32,708 nucleotides of DNA, from positions 1 through 32,708 of the forward strand of contig CAMWIR010000019.1 in NCBI GenBank assembly GCA_947174365.1, written 5' to 3'. The translations under genes were made by a program, and so were the position numbers. The notes under the pieces are model-generated. The model did no database searches and was not told where the DNA came from. It saw only the letters and a list, made by a program, of their open reading frames with translations. Positions 7,674 through 16,169 of the stretch are shown here, in pieces. Numbering within the stretch: position 1 is the first letter of the stretch; each line of letters begins with the position of its first letter. Source of the stretch: an uncultured Ruminococcus sp. Lineage in GTDB: Bacteria > Bacillota > Clostridia > Oscillospirales > Ruminococcaceae.

Positions 7674-8195
7674 CTACTCCCCGAATATCACATAATCCCC
7701 TTTTCTGGGTTTTGCCTCGGGAACGGGCTTGTCGGCATAGCCTAAAATGCAGTTGCCAATGCCCTTGTACTTTTCGTCAATGCCCCATTTTTTCATAAGC
7801 GCCTTGCCCTCGGGGGTCTCGAAAACCTCTCTTGCACGGTGTATCCAGCAGGAATCCACGCCAAGGGAATGGGCGGCGTTCATAAGGTTGCCCATAACAA
7901 GGCTGCCGTCCTCGATATAAGTTCTTACGGTGCTGTCGGCAAACACGATTATAACAGTGCCTGCGCCGTAAAAGGGGTCGGTGTCCGTGCCCAGCACGGC
8001 GGCGTTCATCATGGAAAGGTCATAAACTCTTTCCGGATCGGTCACGACCACCATTAAAGGCGATTGCAGCCCCTTTCCGCTGGGTGCATACATTCCCGCC
8101 TCCAGTATCTCGTCCAGCAGTTCCTTTTCCACGGGCTTATTGCTGTAGGAACGCACGATGCGGCGGGTGGTGAGGGTTTTTATTGTTTCATTCAT
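7674..8195 (-). CDS. Nitroreductase-family flavoprotein
   Basis: A 173-residue FMN-dependent oxidoreductase of the nitroreductase family. The N-terminal FMN phosphate motif is visible as TTRRIVRSYSNKPV (R11, R12, R15, S16). The APSGKGLQSPLMVVV segment and the later ALMKKWGIDEKYKGIGNCILGYA region carry the other conserved FMN contacts. The length is that of the short one-domain members. The physiological substrate cannot be told from sequence. It lies 44 bases after the 105-residue gene and 10 bases before the PASTA pair, with no promoter or terminator between, so it is likely co-transcribed with both. Confidence 0.85.
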   Translation of the reverse strand: MNETIKTLTTRRIVRSYSNKPVEKELLDEILEAGMYAPSGKGLQSPLMVVVTDPERVYDLSMMNAAVLGTDTDPFYGAGTVIIVFADSTVRTYIEDGSLVMGNLMNAAHSLGVDSCWIHRAREVFETPEGKALMKKWGIDEKYKGIGNCILGYADKPVPEAKPRKGDYVIFGE

Positions 8196-8239
8196 GGCTT
8201 TTACTGTCCTTTCGTTATTATGATTTTTCGGCGTATGAT

Positions 8240-8557
8240 TTAAATATCCAATATATCCGGCTCACGCTCAGTAAGGGATATATCGGAAATTTCCATTTCC
8301 ACTCCCTCCTTTTCGGCTATTTTATGCGCCCTTGCTATCATGCGCACCTTGTTTTTTTCGATAAGCTTTAAGACTATTTCGTCCTGTTTATCCTTTGGGA
8401 TAAACTTTAAAAAATTCTCCAGCACCCCCGGAGCTTCCGCCGCTTCAAGCACCTTTGCGGGCAGTGGGATATCCTCCTTTTTGATATAGGGTATTATTGC
8501 TCTGAGAAGCTGTGCGTAGTTTATTTCGTCTATATCTATTTTCAGTTCCAGTTTCAT
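8240..8557 (-). CDS. Hypothetical 105-residue helical protein
   Basis: A small soluble protein, mostly helical, starting MKLELKIDIDEINYAQLLRA and ending in an acidic, disordered-looking tail (SLTEREPDILDI). I recognise no domain. The ATG is preceded by GAAAGGAAACG on the minus strand. It is the first gene after a near-consensus promoter (8587-8615), so it probably leads the nitroreductase-PASTA-fucU-rhaB transcript. Confidence 0.75.
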   Translation of the reverse strand: MKLELKIDIDEINYAQLLRAIIPYIKKEDIPLPAKVLEAAEAPGVLENFLKFIPKDKQDEIVLKLIEKNKVRMIARAHKIAEKEGVEMEISDISLTEREPDILDI

Positions 8558-8586
8558 AGGCGTTTCCTTTCGTTGGGGTTATTTTA

Positions 8587-8615
8587 AATATAGCATATAT
8601 TGAATTTTTTGTCAA
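8587..8615 (-). promoter_or_regulatory. Strong SigA-type promoter of the 8.6-4.2 kb minus-strand operon
   Basis: Minus strand: TTGACA (8615-8610), 17-base spacer, TATATT (8592-8587), 30 bases before the first start codon. Confidence 0.85.
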
Positions 8616-8770
8616 GATTTTTTAATAATTATCGGAATATTAAATTTAGTCCCACAGTTATAGTTTTTCCCTTTATTTTAATTTTATCAAATTTATTTAA
8701 GTAGTGTGAATTTATAAAAATTTGAGTATAATATTTAAAGTCTTGCTCCTCGGAAAAATCCCATGGGCAG

Positions 8771-8805
8771 AAAATAAAAAGGCAAGATGAACATAACATC
8801 TTGCC
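8771..8805 (-). terminator. Intrinsic terminator of the trp operon
   Basis: A perfect 9-bp stem (GGCAAGATG / CATCTTGCC) with a 7-base loop, followed on the minus strand by TTTTTATTTT. It lies about 30 bases past the chorismate mutase stop. Confidence 0.9.
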
Positions 8806-8834
8806 TCTGAAAACATAAATCAATTTAAGTTTTG

Positions 8835-9134
8835 TCATCGGATATTTTTATGAAATTCCGACATTTCCATATTCACAAACCTTAAGACCATTTCTCTGTA
8901 AAGCGCTTCAACCATATTCGGGTCGGCGCCGTATTCTTCAGCCTCTGCCCTTGCTTTGGCGATAACCTTTTCGACCCGTCCCGTATCTTTTACGCCTTCC
9001 TCATCTTTTTTAAATGCCGACGCCCGGGCTACAAAGTTTCCTCTTTCGGCGATCAGCTTAATGATCTCACTGTCAATTCTGTCAATGTTTTTCCGTATCT
9101 CTTCCAGACTGCCGCATATCTTTTTATTTTCCAT
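8835..9134 (-). CDS. Chorismate mutase, AroQ-type, last gene of the trp operon
   Basis: A 99-residue all-helical chorismate mutase domain, which turns chorismate into prephenate for Phe/Tyr synthesis. The helix-1 motif IRKNIDRIDSEIIKLIAERG carries the conserved arginines (R14, R31). K42, D50 and R53 fall where AroQ enzymes have active-site residues. The last helix has EALYREMVLRFVNME. Related small proteins include isochorismate-pyruvate lyase (PchB), which is the main alternative. It starts 2 bases after the trpA stop and ends just before the operon terminator, so it is under the same T-box control as the tryptophan enzymes. GAGG lies somewhat far (about 14 bases) from the ATG. Confidence 0.85.
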   Translation of the reverse strand: MENKKICGSLEEIRKNIDRIDSEIIKLIAERGNFVARASAFKKDEEGVKDTGRVEKVIAKARAEAEEYGADPNMVEALYREMVLRFVNMEMSEFHKNIR

Positions 9135-9136
9135 AT

Positions 9137-9922
9137 TTAATTCACAGCCTCTTTAAGCGAGGCAACAAATGCGCCTACTTTCTCGGGTGCATTCACGCCC
9201 TCCGCCTCCATTATCCGCACAATTGCGCTGCCGACAATTACGCCGTCGCAATAAGCGGACATTTTCTTTGCCTGCTCGGGAGAGGATATGCCGAAACCCA
9301 CGCAATAGGGGCATTTTGCACTCTCCCCTATCAGCCTAAAAAATTCGTCAAAGTCGGTTTTGTATTCGCTCCGCACGCCTGTAACGCCGTTGGTGGAAAC
9401 GCAGTAGAGAAAACCTGCCGAATCCCCTGCTATGGTTTTTATCCGCTCACCCGAGGCGGGAGAAACAAGGTTGATATTATGTATGCCGTATTTCTCGGCT
9501 ACAGGCAATATCTCCTCCCTCTCCTCATAAGGCATATCGGGAACAATGACTCCGTCCACACCTTTCTCCGCACAGGCGGCGAAAAATTTATCCGTGCCGT
9601 AAACAAAAATGGTGTTAAGATACATCATAAGTATCAGCGGTTTATCCGTCTGCCTGCGGATATTCACAACGCAGTCGAAAATTTTGTCGAGAGTTGTTCC
9701 CCCCTGCAAGGAGCGCAGAGAAGATTTTTGTATGGTCACGCCCTCGGCTATGGGGTCGGAAAAGGGCACGCCCAACTCAATAATATCCGCTCCCTTGTCA
9801 AACATTTCAAGGGCGGTTTTCTCGGTGGTTGCCATATCGGGGTCGCCTGCGGTTATAAAGGTTATCACCGCTTTTTTGCCCTGCGCCTTTAAGTCTGCAA
9901 AGCATTTATCTATTCTGTTCAT
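9137..9922 (-). CDS. trpA: Tryptophan synthase alpha subunit
   Basis: A 261-residue TIM-barrel enzyme that splits indole-3-glycerol phosphate into indole and glyceraldehyde-3-phosphate and passes indole to TrpB. FITAGDPD (22-29), the catalytic E49 in ADIIELGVPFSDPIAEG, and the phosphate-binding GFGISSPEQAKK and GVIVGSAIV segments are all present. The second catalytic position, Asp60 in Salmonella, is Glu here (PIAEG). I recall this as common in clostridial and Bacteroides enzymes. The ATG follows TTAGGAGATG. A 77-base gap separates it from trpB and contains a perfect inverted repeat. Confidence 0.95.
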   Translation of the reverse strand: MNRIDKCFADLKAQGKKAVITFITAGDPDMATTEKTALEMFDKGADIIELGVPFSDPIAEGVTIQKSSLRSLQGGTTLDKIFDCVVNIRRQTDKPLILMMYLNTIFVYGTDKFFAACAEKGVDGVIVPDMPYEEREEILPVAEKYGIHNINLVSPASGERIKTIAGDSAGFLYCVSTNGVTGVRSEYKTDFDEFFRLIGESAKCPYCVGFGISSPEQAKKMSAYCDGVIVGSAIVRIMEAEGVNAPEKVGAFVASLKEAVN

Positions 9923-9999
9923 TTATCACATCTCCTAATTTTATACTTAAAGTATAATCTTCATTTAATTATACAATCTTGCTTCCAAGCAGTCCATTA
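9923..9999 (-). promoter_or_regulatory. trpB-trpA intercistronic region with a perfect inverted repeat
   Basis: This is the longest gap inside the operon. It holds TTATACTT A AAGTATAA (8-bp arms, 1-base centre, about 9941-9957) and a small GCTTCCAAGC palindrome. The first could be an operator or a short hairpin. No U-tract or convincing promoter was found. Confidence 0.4.
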
Positions 10000-11187
10000 T
10001 TAATTCTTCACTTCAACTCCCCTGTATCGGGCAATGGAGTAAACGTCCTTATCCCCTCTGCCCGAAAGATTTACAACAATGATCTGATCCTTTGACATAG
10101 TCTTTGCAAGCTTCATTGCCGCAGACATGGCGTGAGCGGATTCTATGGCGGGGATTATTCCCTCGGCGGCGGACAGAAACTCAAATGCCTGAACAGCCTC
10201 CTCGTCGGTCACGGGGACATATTCCCCTCTGCCTGTTTTCCAGAGGTTAGCGTGCTCGGGACCTATGCCGGGGTAGTCAAGCCCTGCGGAAATAGAGTAG
10301 ACGGGGGCTATCTGACCGTAATTATCCTGTAGGAAAATTGACTTCATCCCGTGGAAAATACCAAGGCTGCCTTTGGATAAAGTGGCTGCTGTTTCGGCGG
10401 TGTCTATGCCTCTTCCTGCCGCCTCCGCGCCTATAAGGCGGACAGACTTGTCGGGGATAAAATCGTAAAACGCGCCCATGGCGTTAGAGCCGCCTCCCAC
10501 GCAGGCAACCACAGCATCGGGCAGTCTGCCCTCCTTTTCCATTATCTGCAACCGTATCTCCTTGCCGATTATCTTCTGGAAATCACGTACCATTTCGGGG
10601 TAGGGGTGAGGCCCCATAACAGAACCTATGCAGTAAAAGGTGGTGTCGATGTTGGTGCACCAGTCGCGCATTGCCTCGTTTATGGCGTCTTTAAGGGTGG
10701 CTGTGCCGCTTTCTACGGCTACTACCTTTGCGCCCAGCAGCTCCATACGGTAAACGTTAAGGGACTGCCTTTTTGTGTCCTCCGCTCCCATGTAAACGCA
10801 GCATTCCAGCCCCATAAGAGCGCATACCGTTGCAGTGGCAACACCGTGCTGGCCTGCTCCCGTTTCGGCGATTATCCGCTTTTTGCCCATTCGCTTTGCA
10901 AGGAGCAGCTGACCTAAAACGTTGTTGATCTTGTGTGCTCCCGTGTGGTTCAGATCCTCACGCTTGATGTAAATTTTTGCACCGCCTATTTTCTCCGTTG
11001 CCCTTTTTGCAAAGTACAGGGGGGAGGGGCGGTTGGCATAGTCACGGTACATGACTTCAAGATCATGCTCAAAATCGGGGTCGTCCTTGTATTTATTGTA
11101 AGCGGCTTCAAGCTCGTTCACGGCATTCATTACCGTTTCGGGTACATACTGCCCGCCGAATTCGCCGTATCTTCCTTTAGTGTTCAT
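10000..11187 (-). CDS. trpB: Tryptophan synthase beta subunit
   Basis: A 395-residue PLP enzyme that condenses indole and serine to tryptophan. It has the N-terminal [16 protein letters not shown] signature, the PLP lysine K86 in [11 protein letters not shown], the catalytic AETGAGQHG loop, and the phosphate-binding [10 protein letters not shown]. The C-terminal [10 protein letters not shown] motif is intact. The length matches TrpB1 (about 395-400). An AAGGAAGGA box overlaps the cupin stop codon and serves this ATG, so cupin and trpB are closely linked. No unusual residue was seen at active-site positions. Confidence 0.97.
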   Translation of the reverse strand: MNTKGRYGEFGGQYVPETVMNAVNELEAAYNKYKDDPDFEHDLEVMYRDYANRPSPLYFAKRATEKIGGAKIYIKREDLNHTGAHKINNVLGQLLLAKRMGKKRIIAETGAGQHGVATATVCALMGLECCVYMGAEDTKRQSLNVYRMELLGAKVVAVESGTATLKDAINEAMRDWCTNIDTTFYCIGSVMGPHPYPEMVRDFQKIIGKEIRLQIMEKEGRLPDAVVACVGGGSNAMGAFYDFIPDKSVRLIGAEAAGRGIDTAETAATLSKGSLGIFHGMKSIFLQDNYGQIAPVYSISAGLDYPGIGPEHANLWKTGRGEYVPVTDEEAVQAFEFLSAAEGIIPAIESAHAMSAAMKLAKTMSKDQIIVVNLSGRGDKDVYSIARYRGVEVKN

Positions 11188-11193
11188 TTTTAT

Positions 11194-11529
11194 TTATCCT
11201 TCCTTTTCAATATTTATGCCGATCATTACGGTTTCCTCATCCCTGTTGTTCCACACGGAATGGGGAATTCCGCTGTCAACAAAAAAGCTTTCGTTTTTCC
11301 GTAGGATAACAGTGTCGTCTCCCAGAATTATTTTCGCCTCGCCCTCGGTAACTATGAAAAAATGACCGTGAGGGTGGGTGTGATTTTCCGTAGGTCCTCC
11401 GCCTTTTTCTCCCAGGCGGGCTATGGAAATATCGGATATCTGCCCTTTGCCGTAAAGCCTTTTGGCAAGAAAATTTACATGTTTGGGAGGCGTGAAAAAA
11501 TCTTTGCTTTCCATTTTTGTAAGACTCAC
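11194..11529 (-). CDS. Small single-domain cupin protein inside the trp operon
   Basis: A 111-residue cupin barrel. Motif 1 reads GGPTENHTHPHGHFFIVTEG, with H50, H52 and H56 as likely metal ligands; the usual glutamate position is taken by H56. Motif 2 reads VDSGIPHSVWN, with H90 as the last ligand. It could be a metal-dependent binding protein or enzyme; no substrate can be inferred. The GTG start at 11529 overlaps the trpF stop by 4 bases. An in-frame ATG at 11514 follows a TGAGGTGAG box and is a real alternative. It sits between trpF and trpB with almost no spacing, so it is co-expressed with tryptophan synthesis. It is not one of the classical pathway enzymes. Confidence 0.85.
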   Translation of the reverse strand: MSLTKMESKDFFTPPKHVNFLAKRLYGKGQISDISIARLGEKGGGPTENHTHPHGHFFIVTEGEAKIILGDDTVILRKNESFFVDSGIPHSVWNNRDEETVMIGINIEKEG

Positions 11530-12167
11530 CTCAGATTTTCTTTCCTTAATATGCTTATGATCTTTTTCATCTTGTCAATGTCCTTGCAGCCCTCTGTTTC
11601 AATGCCGCTGCTGACGTCGACTCCATAGGGCGCGGTCTCCCTTATTATCTCCGCAATATTTTCCCCGTCAAGTCCCCCTGCAATAAAAAAGGGCTTGCCG
11701 ATATTTGCATTTTTCACGTTCTCCGTGTTTATGCGCTTCCCCGTACCGCCGATGCAGTCCTCGCTGTAGCTGTCAATAAGCAGCTTGTCGCAAGCCCTTT
11801 TCTGTTCGCGCTCTATATCCTCGGGACATTTCGCACGGACAGCCTTCCAGATTTCCCCGGAAAAGCTCTCCCGAAGCCGCCTGATATATTCGCCGTCCTC
11901 GTCGCCGTGAAGCTGTATCACATCCAGGCTTTCATTGTAGCTCTGCCGCAGGATATTTTCAACAGGCTCGTTCACAAAAACTCCCGCACGTTTTATATCC
12001 TTGTCAAGATATGTGACAAGCTCATAAAAAGTCCCCATGTCAACGCTTCTGCGAAACCCGTCGGACAATATAAAGCCCGCATAGTCCGGGCGGCACTCGT
12101 TAGCATATTCGATATCGAGCCGCCGCCGCATGCCACAGAATTTGACAGCCGTATAAAATTTTTTCAT
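11526..12167 (-). CDS. trpF: Phosphoribosylanthranilate isomerase
   Basis: A 213-residue TIM-barrel isomerase for the third step of tryptophan synthesis. KFCGMRR near the N-terminus holds the catalytic cysteine, VIQLHGDE lies in the middle, and FIAGGLDGENI plus YGVDVSSGIE near the end bind phosphate. The start is set at ATG 12167 because it overlaps the trpC stop as ATGA and places MKKFYTAVKFCG at the normal TrpF N-terminus. A longer in-frame reading to 12260 only runs through the end of trpC. It is translationally coupled on both sides. Confidence 0.93.
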   Translation of the reverse strand: MKKFYTAVKFCGMRRRLDIEYANECRPDYAGFILSDGFRRSVDMGTFYELVTYLDKDIKRAGVFVNEPVENILRQSYNESLDVIQLHGDEDGEYIRRLRESFSGEIWKAVRAKCPEDIEREQKRACDKLLIDSYSEDCIGGTGKRINTENVKNANIGKPFFIAGGLDGENIAEIIRETAPYGVDVSSGIETEGCKDIDKMKKIISILRKENLR

Positions 12168-12964
12168 TCTCCGCTCACAAGCTTTCTGAAGCAGTCCGCT
12201 ATACCACCGATGCCGCTCCTCATAAGAGTCTCCCCTATCAGCGTTGCATTTGCCCCCCATGCGGCAATATTTATCATGTCCTCATGAGTTTTTATGCCGC
12301 TTTCGCAGACAGTCGTCACTCCTTCGGGAATGCAGGGAAGCAGCCACTTGGTGTTTTCGATATCCACCTTAAAGGTTTTAAGATCGCGGTTGTTTATGCC
12401 TATTATATCCGCTCTGAGTTTAAGCAGACGTTCAACCTCTTCCTCATTGTGAGCCTCTGCCAGAACGTCCATATCAAGAGATTTTGCAAGGGAATAATAT
12501 TCGGAAAATTCCTCATCACTAAGCACGGCGGCTATAAGCAGAACAGCGTCCGCTCCCAATACCTTTGCATGATATATCTGATAGTGGTCGATTATGAAAT
12601 CCTTGCGCAAAAGGGGGATATTTACATTTTTGCGTATCTCAGAAAGGAACTCGGGCGAACCCCCAAAATAGTGCTCTTCGGTAAGAACCGATATTGCAGC
12701 GGCACCCGCTTTTTCATATGCAAGAGCGGTTTCCACCGGGTGAAAATCCGGCTGGATAAGCCCCTTTGAGGGGGATGCTTTTTTCACCTCCGCTATTACA
12801 GACAGCCCCTTTTGAGAAATGGCTTTTTTAAAGCGGGCTTTGCTAAAGCCATTGCCTGCTTTGAGGGCATTTTCCGCTGCCGCTCTTATTTCGTCAAAGG
12901 GAATTTTGCTTTTTTCCCTTTCGAGCTGCTCTTTCCTTTTTTCGATTATATCCTCAAGAAACAC
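12164..12964 (-). CDS. trpC: Indole-3-glycerol-phosphate synthase
   Basis: A 266-residue TIM-barrel enzyme that closes the indole ring. The signature VIAEVKKASPSKGLI carries the catalytic lysine and substrate contacts. LRKDFIIDHYQIY, the IIGINNRDLKTF strand and VCESGI follow in the usual order. Translation begins at GTG 12964, 9 bases after AAGGAGG, which lies in the end of trpGD. An ATG overlaps this GTG by one base (12966-12964) in another frame and would make a 6-codon dead-end peptide, so initiation efficiency may be reduced. The stop overlaps the trpF start by 4 bases. Confidence 0.95.
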   Translation of the reverse strand: MFLEDIIEKRKEQLEREKSKIPFDEIRAAAENALKAGNGFSKARFKKAISQKGLSVIAEVKKASPSKGLIQPDFHPVETALAYEKAGAAAISVLTEEHYFGGSPEFLSEIRKNVNIPLLRKDFIIDHYQIYHAKVLGADAVLLIAAVLSDEEFSEYYSLAKSLDMDVLAEAHNEEEVERLLKLRADIIGINNRDLKTFKVDIENTKWLLPCIPEGVTTVCESGIKTHEDMINIAAWGANATLIGETLMRSGIGGIADCFRKLVSGE

Positions 12965-12968
12965 ATTA

Positions 12969-14603
12969 TCAGTCCTCCTTGTTGGTGAAGGCTTTCATCT
13001 CATTAAGCTTTGCAAGCGCTTTGCCGCTGTCGATTATTTCCTCCGCCATTTTCACTCCCTCGGAAAGCGTAGCTGCAAGCCCTTTGCAGTAAATTGCGCA
13101 GCCTGCGTTCAGAACAACAGTGTTCCGCTTTGCTCCCCTGTCGCTGCCGTTCAGAATATTAAGAGTGATCTGTGCATTTTCCTCGGGAGTGCCCCCCGAC
13201 AGTTCCTCGGGAGAGCAATATTCAAAGCCATAGTCATGGGGATCAATGGTATATTCGCTGATCTTCCCGTCACGGACTTCGCAAACGTTTGTTATGCCCG
13301 TCATTGTCACCTCGTCCAGTCCGTCGCTGCCGTTTACCACCATTGCGCCCTTTATTCCCAGCTTGATAAGCACGTTTGCCATAAGATTCATAAGATTCTT
13401 GTCGTATATCCCGAGAACAATATAATCCGCCAGTGCAGGGTTTGTAAGAGGTCCTAAGATATTAAAGAATGTGGGCACGCCAATTTCCCTGCGGACGGGT
13501 GCAACGTATTTCATAGCCCCGTGGAACACCTGTGCAAAGAGGAACGCTATGCCTGTTTCCGACAGACACGCCGCTGCCTTTTCGGGAGAAATCTTGATAT
13601 TGACTCCCAGCGCCTCAAGGCAGTCCGCTGCGCCGCTTTTGCTGGAGGCAGCCCTGTTGCCGTGCTTTGCCACGGGTATCCCTGCGGCGGCTATGATGAA
13701 TGAAGATGTGGTGGAGATATTGAATGTTCCCGCCATATCTCCCCCCGTGCCCACAATGTCAATGGCGGACTTAAAGCCTGTTATTATTGAGGCTTTTCCT
13801 CTCATGCCCCTTGCAAAGCCCGTGATCTCATCTGCGGTTTCTTCCTTCATCTTCATATCGCTAAGGAATGCGGCTGTCTGGGCAGGCGTTGCAGCGTCTC
13901 CCATGATTATGCTCATGGCATCAAACGCCTGTTCTTCGGTGAGATTTTCCTTGCTTGCCGCCATTTTGATGTATTTTTTAAGCCCTGTACGCTTATCCAT
14001 AGGCAGTGCGGGAACTTCTCCCGTGACCTTTATCCCTGCGGCTTCCAGAAAGTTCGCTACAATGTTCACGCCCATTTCCGCCAGAATGGATTCGGGGTGG
14101 AACTGAACTCCGTAAATGGGATATTCCCTGTGCTCCACTGCCATGATCTCTCCCTCGGGGGTCTCGGCGGTTATTTTAAGGCAAGCAGGGGTTGTTTCCC
14201 TCTCAATTATCAGGGAATGATAACGGGCGCAGGAAATATTTTCGGGAAGCCCCCTGAACAATGCGCTGCCGGTGTCAAGCTTTATCTTTGTGGCCTTGCC
14301 GTGCATGGGGGTCTGCGCTCTTTTTATTGTTCCCCCAAAAGCCTCGCCTATAGCCTGATGACCGAGGCAAATTCCCAGAATGGGGTATTTTCCTTTAAAC
14401 CTGTTAATAGCTTCTTCGGAAATTCCCGCATCCTTCGGGTATGAGGGACCCGGGGAAATTATTATAGCCTCGGGTTTCATTTCGTCTATTTCATCGCAGG
14501 TTATCTCATCGTTGCGAAAAACCTTTATATTGTCATACAGCCCTGCCACAGCGTGATAAACGTTATAGGTAAAGCTGTCGTAGTTATCTATCATTACTAT
14601 CAT
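12969..14603 (-). CDS. trpGD: Fused anthranilate synthase glutaminase and anthranilate phosphoribosyltransferase
   Basis: A 544-residue two-domain protein. Residues 1-190 are the class I glutamine amidotransferase TrpG, supplying ammonia to TrpE: oxyanion motif SPGPSYP, nucleophile C79 in GICLGHQAIG, and H169/E171 in GVQFHPES. After a short linker (about 191-207), residues 208-544 form TrpD, which attaches anthranilate to PRPP: DIVGTGGD, KHGNRAASSKSG and NILGPLTNPA are all present. The order G-D matches the E. coli fusion. It starts at ATG with GAGAGGAG 7 bases upstream, 31 bases after trpE. No frameshift was seen across the junction, so it is a true fusion. Confidence 0.96.
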   Translation of the reverse strand: MIVMIDNYDSFTYNVYHAVAGLYDNIKVFRNDEITCDEIDEMKPEAIIISPGPSYPKDAGISEEAINRFKGKYPILGICLGHQAIGEAFGGTIKRAQTPMHGKATKIKLDTGSALFRGLPENISCARYHSLIIERETTPACLKITAETPEGEIMAVEHREYPIYGVQFHPESILAEMGVNIVANFLEAAGIKVTGEVPALPMDKRTGLKKYIKMAASKENLTEEQAFDAMSIIMGDAATPAQTAAFLSDMKMKEETADEITGFARGMRGKASIITGFKSAIDIVGTGGDMAGTFNISTTSSFIIAAAGIPVAKHGNRAASSKSGAADCLEALGVNIKISPEKAAACLSETGIAFLFAQVFHGAMKYVAPVRREIGVPTFFNILGPLTNPALADYIVLGIYDKNLMNLMANVLIKLGIKGAMVVNGSDGLDEVTMTGITNVCEVRDGKISEYTIDPHDYGFEYCSPEELSGGTPEENAQITLNILNGSDRGAKRNTVVLNAGCAIYCKGLAATLSEGVKMAEEIIDSGKALAKLNEMKAFTNKED

Positions 14604-14634
14604 ACAAATTCTCCTCTCGGCTGCTTAAGCACGT

Positions 14635-16155
14635 TCAGTTTATCTCAGCTGCTTTTTCAAGGGCATTTATAACGGCTGCTGCTTTGCGGCAGGTCTCGGC
14701 ATATTCATATTCCGGGTCGCTGTCGTAAACAACGCCGCCTCCCGCCTGGACATATGCCTTGCCGTTTCGGAAAAGCACGGTGCGGATAGCTATGCAGGTG
14801 TCAATATCGCCGTTCCATGCCATATAGCCCACTGTACCGCCGTAAAGCCCCCGCTTGACGTTTTCCAGGCTGTCGATTATTTCCATTGCCTTTACCTTGG
14901 GCGCACCCGACAGCGTCCCTGCGGGCAGCACGGACATAAGAGCGTCCACAGCGGTCTTATCCTCCCGCAGCTCTCCCTCTACGTCGGAAACAAGGTGCAT
15001 TACCTTTGAGTAACGCTCCACACGCATAAATTCCGTGACCTTCACCGTTCCCGTTTTGCTGACCCTGCCTACATCGTTTCGCCCGAGGTCCACCAGCATA
15101 CAATGTTCCGCCCGTTCCTTGGGATCGCTTGTAAGTTTTTTCTCAAACTCTGCATCCTCCTCGGCAGTTGCCCCTCTGGGGGACGTGCCGGCAATGGGCT
15201 TGTTGAGTATTTTCCCGTCGCAGACGCTTACCAGCATTTCGGGAGACGCCCCTGCAATTGAATAATCCTTATGGTCGAAATAATAAAGATAGGGCGAGGG
15301 ATTTGTGGAGCGGAGCATTCTGTAAACGTCAAAGGGATCGGGGGGATTTTCCGCTTCAAATCTCTGTGAAGGAACTATCTGGCTGATGTCGCCGCCCCTG
15401 ATATGCTCTCTGCATTTTTCCACCATTGCCATATATTCTTCTTTGGTGTAGTTGGAGGTGATCTTTAAACTTGCAGGGGAAAGATTCCGCGGGGCAGGCT
15501 CGGGAGTGTATCTGCAAAGGAGCTTGCCCAGCTTTTCCGCTCTATCGGAAAGAGAATTGTACATATATTCCGCTGCCTCGTCAAAGGAAACGCCTGTGCG
15601 GCTTGCCTGTTCCTCGATCTCCTCTTTTACCATTCCTAAAATTATTACGGCACGGTTTGACAAATGGTCGTACGCCACCAGCTCATTGTAAATGAACATA
15701 TTTGCGTCGGGCATTCCCAGATCGTCCTTGGGGATATTGGTCAGCTTCTTTTCGTAATACCTTGCCATATCGTAGCCGAAATAGCCGATAAGTCCGCCCG
15801 TAAGCTTGGGACGGCCAATAAATTTCGGCGAGCGGTATTTCTCCATAAGTCCCGAAAAAAGTCCGATAGGGTCACTGCCGTCAACGGTTTCCCGTCTGCC
15901 ATCGGTGTGGATAAATTCGGCTTTTTTGTTTGCCACACGTATCTCCAGCTTGGGGTTAAGCCCGATGTAAGAATACCGCCCCCACTGGTTGGAATTGTCC
16001 ACCGATTCAAGAATGAAGCAGTTTTCGTAATTTTCCTTTAATATGGCGAACATTCTCACGGGGGTGAAATTGTCTATCAGCAGCTCGTGGAATACAGGCA
16101 CAGTGCCGTAATTTTTAAACAGCTGCTTTGCTTCGTCAAGACTTGGGTATAACAT
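14635..16155 (-). CDS. trpE: Anthranilate synthase component I
   Basis: A 506-residue chorismate-using enzyme that makes anthranilate with ammonia from TrpG. The N-terminal feedback site is visible as CFILESVD followed by GRYSYIGLNP, so inhibition by tryptophan is likely kept. The C-terminal catalytic part has PSQRFE, AGTSPRGAT, DLGRNDVGRV, LPAGTLSGAPK and VQAGGGVVYDSDPEYE, all typical. It is the first gene behind the T-box leader. The ATG is preceded by AAAGGAGAA just after the leader terminator. It could be confused with PabB, but the neighbours and the tryptophan motif fix it as TrpE. Confidence 0.96.
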   Translation of the reverse strand: MLYPSLDEAKQLFKNYGTVPVFHELLIDNFTPVRMFAILKENYENCFILESVDNSNQWGRYSYIGLNPKLEIRVANKKAEFIHTDGRRETVDGSDPIGLFSGLMEKYRSPKFIGRPKLTGGLIGYFGYDMARYYEKKLTNIPKDDLGMPDANMFIYNELVAYDHLSNRAVIILGMVKEEIEEQASRTGVSFDEAAEYMYNSLSDRAEKLGKLLCRYTPEPAPRNLSPASLKITSNYTKEEYMAMVEKCREHIRGGDISQIVPSQRFEAENPPDPFDVYRMLRSTNPSPYLYYFDHKDYSIAGASPEMLVSVCDGKILNKPIAGTSPRGATAEEDAEFEKKLTSDPKERAEHCMLVDLGRNDVGRVSKTGTVKVTEFMRVERYSKVMHLVSDVEGELREDKTAVDALMSVLPAGTLSGAPKVKAMEIIDSLENVKRGLYGGTVGYMAWNGDIDTCIAIRTVLFRNGKAYVQAGGGVVYDSDPEYEYAETCRKAAAVINALEKAAEIN

Positions 16156-16169
16156 AAAAATTCTCCTTT

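Noticed and set aside
8629-8838. 69-codon minus-strand frame after the chorismate mutase gene
   Set aside because: It runs straight through the trp operon terminator hairpin, has no ribosome binding site and an unstructured AT-rich composition.
12168-12260. N-terminal extension of trpF
   Set aside because: It only re-reads the end of trpC in another frame; ATG 12167 overlaps the trpC stop and gives the normal TrpF N-terminus.
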